From NCBI GenBank assembly GCA_937981515.1, contig CALJNY010000122.1, positions 1-5,459 on the forward strand: a DNA stretch of 5,459 nucleotides, written 5' to 3'. Position 1 is the stretch's first letter, and each line of letters opens with the position of its first letter. The notes under the pieces are model-generated. The model saw only the letters and a program-made list of their open reading frames with translations. It did no database searches and was not told the origin of the DNA. Positions 1 to 4,622 of this stretch are shown here, one piece after another. Made by a program: the position numbers and the translations under genes. This stretch comes from an uncultured Collinsella sp. (lineage in GTDB: Bacteria > Actinomycetota > Coriobacteriia > Coriobacteriales > Coriobacteriaceae).

Positions 1-236
1 GCCAGGGGTATGGGGCAGCTCACAGGAGCGCGGGCTGCCGTCTGATTGTTTGAGGGTGCCAGATGTAAATAAACAGTGGAGTGGCTGCAAAAGACCCGCC
101 ATACTGGGTAAAATTAGGTTGTGCCGCGGAACCCGCTCCTCAGTCGGTCAACTTCGGAAGCGCGGGCAACGCAGGTGCTATCGTCTTAAAGGGTCGGCTG
201 CAACCGACCCTTTTCTATGACTCCCTTCGCTATCCG
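1..236. other. Unassigned region without a recognisable gene
   Basis: No convincing protein gene is visible here. Possible reading frames start at GTG without a ribosome binding site, or run straight through the stem-loop at 188-213. A 14-codon open frame at the left edge ends in TGA at 43-45. It could be the tail of a gene outside the window, but its codons (AGG, ACA, GGA) are not the ones favoured by neighbouring genes. Bases 132-166 can fold as CCCGC-TCC paired with GGA and GCGGG, with an AGC bulge, and GTTG at 118-121 can pair with CAAC at 167-170. The stretch could therefore be a small structured RNA or a 3' untranslated region ending at the terminator. I do not recognise a known RNA family in it. 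Confidence 0.4.
188..216. terminator. Stem-loop terminator, probably bidirectional
   Basis: A perfect 10-bp stem, AAAGGGTCGG (188-197) with CCGACCCTTT (204-213), encloses the loop CTGCAA. On the plus strand it ends in TTTTCT, so it can stop transcription entering from the left. On the minus strand it lies 24 bases after the stop of the 30-codon frame at 237-329 and ends in TTTAAG, which is a weaker T-run. A shared terminator between convergent transcripts fits best. Confidence 0.7.
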
Positions 237-329
237 TTACTGCTTATATTCCCGCCAGATCGAGTAGAGGTTCCGGGCAATGCCGGTCACATACATCGAG
301 AGGCGCAGGATTTCAAGAAACAAGTTCAT
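237..329 (-). CDS. Candidate small hydrophobic protein, 30 residues
   Basis: An ATG-to-TAA frame of 30 codons on the minus strand encodes a peptide that starts MNLFLEILRL and ends IWREYKQ. About half the residues are large hydrophobics (L, I, F, V, M, W, Y), with Glu6, Arg9 and Arg19 in the body and a charged tail from Arg26, so it could form a membrane-associated or amphipathic helix. The start is supported by GGGGTGA ending six or so bases before the ATG (336-341 on the plus strand). Third codon positions are mostly G or C, as in the neighbouring genes. A TAAAAT hexamer at 390-395 (minus strand) could be a -10 box, giving a leader of about 54 bases, and the stem-loop at 188-213 follows the stop. 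I do not recognise the family. A type I toxin-like peptide or another small membrane protein is possible, but chance remains a real alternative at this length. Confidence 0.45.
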   Translation of the reverse strand: MNLFLEILRLSMYVTGIARNLYSIWREYKQ

Positions 330-472
330 AGGCTTCACCCCAATCGGAGATCGGAGCGTTGCCCGCAGGCGGATTCCGCGGCAGTCAAGATTTTACCTCA
401 CAGGCCGCGGTGAGAGACATCCTGCCCATCTCATGGTTTGGAACAGTGTCGATCTAACGGGCAATCAAGCCT

Positions 473-694
473 TTAGCGCTCTTTGAATTGGGTAGTCATC
501 TGCCCGAAGAAACTAAGTTCGGATGGCTCATAAAGGAGCAAGTCGCCGTCCGCGGTCTTGTAGACTCCGCAGGGAAGATAACACCCGTCGGGGAGGACAT
601 AGAGGTCTCCTTCCTCCTTCAGCCCTGCTGGGAGTAGCGGAATCTCGTGCTCGTCCACTTGGAACTCATCTATGTGCGCAGTCTTCCTCTCCAT
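473..694 (-). CDS. Acidic 73-residue protein of unknown function
   Basis: The start ATG (694-692) follows AGGAGG (699-704) by four bases, a strong Shine-Dalgarno that makes this a credible gene. The product is markedly acidic (15 Asp/Glu against 6 Lys/Arg). It has no signal peptide or membrane span, so it is probably cytosolic. The centre has a Cys38-x3-Cys42 pair (GCYLPCG) surrounded by short beta-like stretches such as DLYVLP and DLLLYEP, suggesting a small compact fold. The start codon lies 35 bases after the stop of the ADP-ribosylglycohydrolase gene on the same strand with no terminator between, so the two are probably co-transcribed and may be functionally linked. I do not recognise a family. 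There is no direct evidence that it is a substrate, inhibitor or partner of the hydrolase. Confidence 0.75.
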   Translation of the reverse strand: MERKTAHIDEFQVDEHEIPLLPAGLKEEGDLYVLPDGCYLPCGVYKTADGDLLLYEPSELSFFGQMTTQFKER

Positions 695-729
695 GATGCC
701 TCCTGGCTTGTTTCTGTTGCCGCCGCGAT

Positions 730-1518
730 CTAAAACAAGCAGCTCTCAATCAGCTCTTTACCGCGCATGGTGTCGATCCATTCCTGCGGGATGGCGTCCA
801 TGCCGTATGCCGTGCCGGCGAGCGCACCTGCTACGGCTGCGGTGGTGTCGGTGTCGTCGCCTAGGTTGACGGCGGCAAGCACGCAATCTTCGTAGCTGTT
901 AGTGTTGACGAAGCACCAGGTAGCGGCCTTAAGCGTGTCGCGCACGAAGCCGCCTGATCTGATTTCGTGCTCGGGTACGTCTTTCAGACAGAGTGCCCAT
1001 TCGGGGAGTACGCCGTCCATCGCGGATCTCAACAGCTCGATGAACGTGACACATGCGTCGGTCGATGTTCTATGAGCGTGCGTAATCGCGGAGACCTCGC
1101 AGATCTCGTCGCCTGTCGCATCGACAAACGCCAGGGGCGCGATGCGCATGAGCGAACCGTTGCCGTTGTCGCGCTCGCCGGAGCCTCCTTTGGCGGTGTG
1201 CAGAGCGCGGGCGGTCGTGCCGCCGTAATCGAAAACGCCGTCGATCGTATACTCGCCACGGGCAATCCAGCTTACGAACTTGTCGCGCATGTCTGCGGTG
1301 TCGATATGCCCGAGCTCCCTAATCGAGTCGCAGGTAGCAAGCGTCATAGATGTGTCGTCGCTCCAGGTGCCGGCGGGCTGCCCATGTGTGCCGTAGCCGA
1401 TCATGTCGGTGCATTTGAATGTGCCGCGGGGCCTGAACTCGTAAGGAACGCCCAGCGCGTCGCCAACGGCAAGTCCGTAGATGCAGCCGCGCAGCGTTGT
1501 TTTCGGTCTGTCTGTCAT
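730..1518 (-). CDS. ADP-ribosylglycohydrolase (DraG/ARH family)
   Basis: This 262-residue protein belongs to the DraG/ARH family, which removes ADP-ribose from modified proteins or other ADP-ribosylated substrates using two divalent metal ions. The family hallmarks appear in order and intact: GLAVGDALGVPYEF (about 15-28), WSDDTSMTL (52-60) carrying the first metal-binding Asp pair, GNGSLMRIAPLA (119-130), and NLGDDTDTTAAVAGALAG (218-235) carrying the second Asp/Thr metal set. The length fits a single-domain bacterial member. I chose the ATG at 1518-1516 because GAGGTG (1525-1530) sits six bases upstream. A longer frame begins only at a TTG (1569) with no ribosome binding site. There is no signal peptide, so it acts in the cytosol. 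No ADP-ribosyltransferase or macrodomain gene is visible in the window, so the substrate cannot be named. An acidic small gene follows 35 bases downstream in a likely operon. Confidence 0.95.
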   Translation of the reverse strand: MTDRPKTTLRGCIYGLAVGDALGVPYEFRPRGTFKCTDMIGYGTHGQPAGTWSDDTSMTLATCDSIRELGHIDTADMRDKFVSWIARGEYTIDGVFDYGGTTARALHTAKGGSGERDNGNGSLMRIAPLAFVDATGDEICEVSAITHAHRTSTDACVTFIELLRSAMDGVLPEWALCLKDVPEHEIRSGGFVRDTLKAATWCFVNTNSYEDCVLAAVNLGDDTDTTAAVAGALAGTAYGMDAIPQEWIDTMRGKELIESCLF

Positions 1519-1580
1519 GGGAAACACCTCTTGTACTTTGGATTGAGGATGCGCGACAATCTGCGGCAATGTGTCCAGCT

Positions 1581-1609
1581 CAATACGGAGCGCAGCGCGT
1601 TCCGTATTG
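1581..1609. repeat. 13-bp inverted repeat between hicB and the ADP-ribosylglycohydrolase
   Basis: CAATACGGAGCGC (1581-1593) faces GCGTTCCGTATTG (1597-1609) across the three-base spacer AGC. Twelve pairs are Watson-Crick and one is G·T. There is no T-run on either side, so it is not an ordinary intrinsic terminator. It lies 63 bases upstream of the hydrolase start codon, within its promoter or leader region. It could be a regulator's operator or a leader hairpin. No clear -35/-10 pair is visible near it. Confidence 0.65.
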
Positions 1610-1638
1610 GGAGAGCTTGTCAGCTAATCTGATAAATG

Positions 1639-1674
1639 AAAAACCCGCAACGCTATTGCTTTATACGGCAATAG
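1639..1674 (-). terminator. Weak terminator at the end of hicB
   Basis: On the minus strand CTATTGC (1668-1674) and GCAATAG (1653-1659) form a 7-bp stem that overlaps the last codons of hicB. It is followed by CGTTGCGGG and then TTTTT (1639-1643). The stem and the T-run are separated by about nine bases, which is atypical. An alternative, shorter stem GCAA/TTGC lies closer to the T-run. It may give partial termination of the hicAB transcript before the hydrolase gene. Confidence 0.4.
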
Positions 1675-2113
1675 GGACCTCTTTTGGGCGCCCTGCCTTT
1701 GGTGCGTCGGCGAGTCGTGCCTCGATGGAAGCTTTGGACACCATGCGCTTGGTGCCGTCCTTCCATGAATCCAACATTCCTGCATTTATCAGTTGCGATA
1801 CCCGTGCTGAGCTAACACCGAGCATACGCGCGGCATCCGCTGCGGTGACGGCGGGGATGTCGCCGAGCTCGCGGCTGACGGCCACGGCGATAATCTTGCC
1901 GCCGTGTTGTGGCTGGTGTCCAAAGTCCGACGCGGGAAGATCGACGCCGCCCATAAGGTGATCGTCGACCATACATGCGAGAAAATCGGCGGCGCTTTCG
2001 ACAGCGTCGTTTAGATCGGAGCCAAACGTTCGTCCTCCGCCCAGCGAGCCACATGGCACGGCATCGACCATACCGTCCGAATCAAAGAACTCGAATTCCC
2101 ATACGTAAACCAT
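1661..2113 (-). CDS. hicB: HicB-type antitoxin with C-terminal helix-turn-helix
   Basis: This 150-residue protein follows the hicA-like gene on the same strand after 45 bases, the usual hicA-hicB order. Residues 1-80 form the expected HicB-like alpha/beta part: an opening strand YVWEFEFFDSDG, a LNDAVESAADFLACMV helix and a KIIAVAVS strand. Residues 87-134 form a DNA-binding helix-turn-helix, VTAADAARMLGVSSARVSQLI, followed by an excisionase/MerR-like wing (WKDGTKRMVSKASIEARL). HicB antitoxins bind and block the HicA ribonuclease through the N-terminal part and repress their own operon through the C-terminal DNA-binding part. The start is set by GAGGAGGT just upstream of the ATG (plus-strand cctcctc near 2120-2126). 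The N-terminal domain is fairly divergent, so the assignment leans on the partner gene and the architecture. Confidence 0.85.
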   Translation of the reverse strand: MVYVWEFEFFDSDGMVDAVPCGSLGGGRTFGSDLNDAVESAADFLACMVDDHLMGGVDLPASDFGHQPQHGGKIIAVAVSRELGDIPAVTAADAARMLGVSSARVSQLINAGMLDSWKDGTKRMVSKASIEARLADAPKAGRPKEVPIAV

Positions 2114-2158
2114 GTAAGACCTCCTCTAAAACTCGATGCGAAATGTGATGAGGATGAG

Positions 2159-2329
2159 CTATCGAAGTCCTGCCTGCCTTAGGATTCTTTTGGCAATTTG
2201 ATCCTCAATCTCTCGGTGGCGTTTCACGAGCACGAGTTTATCTCCTTTGACGAACTTCTCGTGATTAGTGCTTCCTTTCGAGATGAAGCCGGCTTCTTCA
2301 AGGATGCGGATCAATTCGCGTCTCTGCAT
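2159..2329 (-). CDS. hicA: HicA-type mRNA interferase toxin
   Basis: This 56-residue protein has the compact HicA double-stranded-RNA-binding-like fold. Residues 1-15 form the first helix (RRELIRILEEAGF). GSTNHEKF (19-26) holds the presumed catalytic His23, in the position of the family's G-S-H motif. KLVLVKRHREIE (31-42) matches the 'vPrH.e' strand, and the C-terminal helix QIAKRILRQAGL closes the domain. HicA toxins cleave mRNA during stress and are held inactive by HicB, encoded 45 bases downstream. I chose ATG at 2329-2327 because AAAGAGG lies five bases before it. The frame can be extended five codons to a TTG at 2344, but that would place the ribosome binding site inside the gene. The usual Gly before the catalytic His is replaced (TNH), a small deviation. 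All other key positions are present. Confidence 0.9.
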   Translation of the reverse strand: MQRRELIRILEEAGFISKGSTNHEKFVKGDKLVLVKRHREIEDQIAKRILRQAGLR

Positions 2330-2344
2330 CTTAGCCTCTTTCAA

Positions 2345-2400
2345 TAACTATATATTAGCACTTCCTAAGGGTTTTAGACTTAAATCTTAGCTATTGCTAA
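2345..2400 (-). promoter_or_regulatory. Candidate hicAB promoter with paired palindromic operator sites
   Basis: This AT-rich stretch lies directly upstream of hicA. TAATAT on the minus strand (2352-2357) is the best -10 candidate and would start transcription about 16 bases before the hicA ATG. No good -35 box is visible, which suits a regulated promoter. Two 14-bp sites of the form TTAG-N6-CTAA occur at 2355-2368 and 2387-2400, 32 bp apart. The second is a 5-bp-arm palindrome, TTAGC-TATT-GCTAA. The first overlaps the -10 candidate. An imperfect palindrome, AGACTTAAATCT (2377-2388), lies between them. HicB with its helix-turn-helix is the obvious candidate to bind here; this is inferred from layout only. 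Confidence 0.45.
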
Positions 2401-2652
2401 CCCTTTATCTCACTTCGCCATCCTTGGATAGCGGCTTATATTCCTTGTGGTATTAGTTTATTTGCTCGTGCGGACACGATTTGGTGTTCTGCGCGCGACC
2501 GCGAAAAGGGTCAACAGGATCAAGGGCCGCGACGTTTTTCTACGTAACCGGCTGTTGACCGCCTGCGTCTTTTGCCTCAGTAGCCACGCGAAGGCCCAGG
2601 AATTCGTCAATGTGCTCAATATGGTGATGTGACCGGGCGCTTTCGCGAACAC
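2401..2652. other. Gene-poor stretch with a 9-bp inverted repeat
   Basis: No supported gene is present. A 61-codon plus-strand frame (2447-2632) starts at GTG without a Shine-Dalgarno, and the minus-strand frame here overlaps the terminator and end of the lipoprotein gene. GGTCAACAG (2509-2517) and CTGTTGACC (2552-2560) form a perfect 9-bp inverted repeat around a 34-base interior that itself contains ACGT-TTTTCT-ACGT (2532-2545). The base composition is as GC-rich as the genes, which suggests a decayed gene or an intergenic repeat rather than a promoter region. Confidence 0.4.
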
Positions 2653-2691
2653 AAAAAACCGGGATGCAAGGAGTCGCACCTTGCATCCCGG
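2653..2691 (-). terminator. Intrinsic terminator of the lipoprotein gene
   Basis: A perfect 13-bp stem, CCGGGATGCAAGG (2659-2671) with CCTTGCATCCCGG (2679-2691), has a 7-base loop. Read on the minus strand it is followed by TTTTTTGTG (six T at 2653-2658). It begins 37 bases after the lipoprotein stop codon, as expected for Rho-independent termination of that gene. Confidence 0.92.
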
Positions 2692-2728
2692 CTGAGCTAA
2701 AACGGCGCTGCTGCATGCCGTTGGAGCT

Positions 2729-3322
2729 TTAGCGCTTAATCTCGATATCGTCGAGCTTAACATCCATGGCCTCGGTCTTTGCCTTGGCGATGTCGTCGGC
2801 AAACTCCAGAGATTTCATCATGGTCTCGACGGCGTCCTTGTGTTCCTCGACGTTGTCGATGCGCACGTACACGCTGCCGCCGTCAACGTCGGTGAAGTAC
2901 TCGGTCGTCACGCCGCCCGAGTGCGTGTAGTAGGCACTGCGCCAGGTCTTGCCGTTGTACTTAACGGGATCGCTCTCGGTCCATCCGGAGTTGGTCTTCC
3001 ACTTTGCCTCGTAGTCGAACAGCTCGTCGGCGTTCTTGTCAGGATCGAAGACGGGGATGAAGCGGTCGCTCGCGTGCTCGCTTTCGGTGAACTTAAACTG
3101 GGCCCTATCGGCCGTGTCGCCGGCAACATCGGTGATCTCGACGCCCTCGGGGACCTCGACCTTAAACCAAATGAAGTCGGTCCTCATATCCACGGCTGGC
3201 TTTTCCGCGCCGCCGCCACCGCCGCTGCCGGAAGTGCCGCCGCCGCCACCGCAGCCCACCAGGGCAACCGCGGCAAAGAGACTGATGCAGAGGGTGAGAA
3301 TCGCAAAGGCCTTCTTTTTCAT
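2729..3322 (-). CDS. Glycine-rich-linker lipoprotein of unknown function
   Basis: This 197-residue protein is exported and lipid-anchored. It has a KKK n-region, a hydrophobic stretch (5-20) and the lipobox LVGC with Cys24 as the lipidation site. Residues 24-38 are almost pure Gly/Ser (two runs of five or more Gly), a flexible tether. The rest (about 45-175) is one beta-rich extracytoplasmic domain. It begins FIWFKVEVPEGVE and ends with a helix, HKDAVETMMKSLEF, preceded by strands such as TTEYFTDVDGGSVYVRIDNV. This pattern resembles small PsbP-like or DUF4367-like secreted domains and the outer domain of the neighbouring zinc-ribbon protein; that is inference from shape, not a family match. 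The start is supported by AGGAGG (3331-3336) eight bases before the ATG. A long repeat begins immediately upstream, so any promoter must lie within that repeat. A strong terminator follows. Confidence 0.88.
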   Translation of the reverse strand: MKKKAFAILTLCISLFAAVALVGCGGGGGTSGSGGGGGAEKPAVDMRTDFIWFKVEVPEGVEITDVAGDTADRAQFKFTESEHASDRFIPVFDPDKNADELFDYEAKWKTNSGWTESDPVKYNGKTWRSAYYTHSGGVTTEYFTDVDGGSVYVRIDNVEEHKDAVETMMKSLEFADDIAKAKTEAMDVKLDDIEIKR

Positions 3323-3337
3323 GGTCGTGTCCTCCTC

Positions 3338-3611
3338 GATCTGTAACCGCCCATGGATTACCTGCCTTTACTGTACGCGTGGACGGCTCGCTAGGGTGGG
3401 CCATGTGTCCCATTCTGAGGGCCGGATCTGCGCCGTTAAGTGGCAATATGTCCTGGCGCAAAAGAGGGGAGGGCCGGTGCTGCCCGGCTCTCCCTGGGGT
3501 GAGGTGACCTCGCTTTTAACGGAGCGCGTGTGCGTACACGGGCGGAGTCTTGTATGCCCCAGCTTGTGCTGCCCGGGAGTCTCGAAAGGTGGGCCATGTG
3601 TCCCATGTTTG
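3338..3611. repeat. Structured intergenic repeat, copy A
   Basis: This non-coding element is repeated in the same orientation at 4623-4853. Both copies begin GATCTGTAACC and end near CCATGTTTG. By eye there are about seven differences in the first 120 bases; a gap of about 45 bases (roughly 3501-3550) is present only in this copy. Inside are a 12-bp hairpin (3466-3477 with 3484-3495, two G·T pairs), a small hairpin CGGG-AGT-CTCG (3574-3584) and a 19-base motif, GGTGGGCCATGTGTCCCAT, occurring identically at 3395-3413 and 3588-3606. The extra segment adds GAGGT-G-ACCTC (3501-3511) and CGTGT-GCGT-ACACG. It fills the gap between the divergent lipoprotein and zinc-ribbon genes. No transposase or target-site duplication is visible. 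Confidence 0.9.
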
Positions 3612-3640
3612 GGGCACTGGGCGCATGGGACGGCACGGCT

Positions 3641-3678
3641 CGGCATCGGCTTTTTCATGTTGCGCAACAGCGATGCCG
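3641..3678. promoter_or_regulatory. Nested dyad upstream of the zinc-ribbon gene
   Basis: CGGCATCG (3641-3648) and CGATGCCG (3671-3678) form an 8-bp inverted repeat. Between them lies a perfect 12-bp palindrome, TGTTGCGCAACA (3658-3669). The structure ends 54 bases before the start codon of the zinc-ribbon gene and lies just outside repeat copy A. It could be an operator or, with TTTTT at 3651-3655 in the loop, a leader structure. No clear promoter is seen, although TTAGAC (3689-3694) followed by GATAAA (3710-3715) is a weak candidate. Confidence 0.4.
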
Positions 3679-3732
3679 GCTTAAGGTTTTAGACTTGGCT
3701 GTGACAAAAGATAAACCACGAAAGGTCGTATG

Positions 3733-4572
3733 ATGCTCTGTAAAACATGCGGACAGCAAGTTCCCGATGGATCGACGTTTTGTACACACTGTGGGGCTTC
3801 GCTTACGGGCGGTTCCGTACCGACGCCTTCGGGCGCTGATTCTTCCCCTGCCCCGGACTTAACCCAATCGATGCCGCCGGTCGCGCCTGCGCCTCAAAAG
3901 TCTAAGAGCAGGGCGCCGGTCATTATCGCTGTGGCATGTGCTGCTGTGGTCCTCATCGGCGGCGGCACGGTGTTTGCGCTTACGGTGCTCAACGGGGCAA
4001 AGAGCTCCGGCACGCAGATTTCGGGGGTCGATACCGGGTCTTCGGACGAGAAAGATTCTTCTGCTAAGAAGAAGAGCGACAAGTCCAAGTCCAAGGAACC
4101 CTCGTCGTCCGATGACGAGGCCGTTCCCGAGGACGAGTCGGCATACTACGGTTCGGGCGATTCGGACGATTACCTAACCGACGTGCATACGTACACGAAC
4201 GACATGCATCCTTATAGCATGTCGATTCCCAACCGTTTTGAGATGGAAGATACTCCCAGCGGCAGCAGCACAAGGTACGAGGATCCGGAGACGGGTTTTG
4301 TGATCGGCCTGTCTGGCTACGTCAACGTTAACGACGAAACTGCACACGAGATGTTTGTCGATGAGGACACCTCGGGCAAGGCCGACCTCTATACCGCGGA
4401 GGGCGACAACTGGTACGTGGTTTCGTGGCGCGAGGGCGACACGATTACGTACACAAAGACGATTGTCACGGACTCGACGGTCGCCACGGCGTCTCTGGAA
4501 TACTCGACCGCAAATCGTGATATGGGGTCGAAGATTATCGATACGCTGCTGCCGACGTTTATGGTGGACTAG
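3733..4572 (+). CDS. Zinc-ribbon, single-pass membrane protein with outer domain
   Basis: This 279-residue protein begins with a zinc ribbon, Cys3-x2-Cys6 and Cys17-x2-Cys20 (CKTCG...CTHCG), which should bind one zinc ion in the cytosol. A Pro/Ser/Ala-rich linker (about 28-58) leads to a hydrophobic span at 62-86 (APVIIAVACAAVVLIGGGTV). After that come a Ser/Lys/Asp-rich low-complexity linker (about 100-150) and a folded outer domain (about 158-276) starting HPYSMSIPNRFEM and ending IIDTLLPTF. The layout, zinc ribbon inside and sensor-like or binding domain outside, is common among actinobacterial and Gram-positive 'zinc-ribbon domain-containing' proteins, whose roles are mostly unknown. Two ATG codons stand in tandem (3730 and 3733). 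I prefer the second because AAAGG (3721-3725) ends seven bases before it. The gene is flanked on both sides by copies of the same repeat and appears monocistronic. Confidence 0.88.
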   Translation: MLCKTCGQQVPDGSTFCTHCGASLTGGSVPTPSGADSSPAPDLTQSMPPVAPAPQKSKSRAPVIIAVACAAVVLIGGGTVFALTVLNGAKSSGTQISGVDTGSSDEKDSSAKKKSDKSKSKEPSSSDDEAVPEDESAYYGSGDSDDYLTDVHTYTNDMHPYSMSIPNRFEMEDTPSGSSTRYEDPETGFVIGLSGYVNVNDETAHEMFVDEDTSGKADLYTAEGDNWYVVSWREGDTITYTKTIVTDSTVATASLEYSTANRDMGSKIIDTLLPTFMVD

Positions 4573-4588
4573 GCATTCGTACCTATAG

Positions 4589-4615
4589 CCGGCAATCGGA
4601 AACGCCGATAGCCGG
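4589..4615 (+). terminator. Hairpin after the zinc-ribbon gene, no T-run
   Basis: CCGGCAATCGG (4589-4599) pairs with CCGATAGCCGG (4605-4615) around the loop AAACG, with one A·A mismatch in an 11-position stem. It starts 16 bases after the stop codon, where a terminator is expected. However, the following bases (AGCTCCTGATC) contain no T-run, so termination would be weak, or the hairpin may only stabilise the 3' end. Repeat copy B begins eight bases later. Confidence 0.4.
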
Positions 4616-4622
4616 AGCTCCT

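Noticed and set aside
60..216. Possible T-box or other riboswitch, suggested by GGTGC...TCGTCT before a terminator.
   Set aside because: The conserved T-box core (GTGGNACC with a matching CGTCC element) is absent, and no start codon with a ribosome binding site follows on the plus strand.
81..413. 110-codon plus-strand frame starting at GTG.
   Set aside because: It has no ribosome binding site, reads through the strong terminator stem at 188-213 and overlaps the better-supported small minus-strand frame.
967..1632. 221-codon plus-strand frame opposite the ADP-ribosylglycohydrolase gene.
   Set aside because: It is an antisense shadow of a gene with intact catalytic motifs; long antisense frames are common in GC-rich coding DNA.
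2840..3346. 168-codon plus-strand frame opposite the lipoprotein gene.
   Set aside because: It mirrors the lipoprotein coding sequence, including its poly-glycine codons, and has no start signals of its own.
3162..3461. Minus-strand open frame across repeat copy A with a matching frame in copy B, giving similar peptides (shared DILPLNGA and GHMAHPSEPSTRTVK segments).
   Set aside because: Over the shared 120 bases I count about four amino-acid changes against three silent ones, with no ribosome binding site in either copy. That ratio shows no protein-level selection. The similarity is explained by the DNA repeat itself.
3685..3696. The 12-mer GGTTTTAGACTT occurs here and at 2370-2381 upstream of hicA, both in possible promoter regions.
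   Set aside because: The two sites lie on opposite strands relative to their genes and the shared string is short and AT-rich, so chance is a sufficient explanation.
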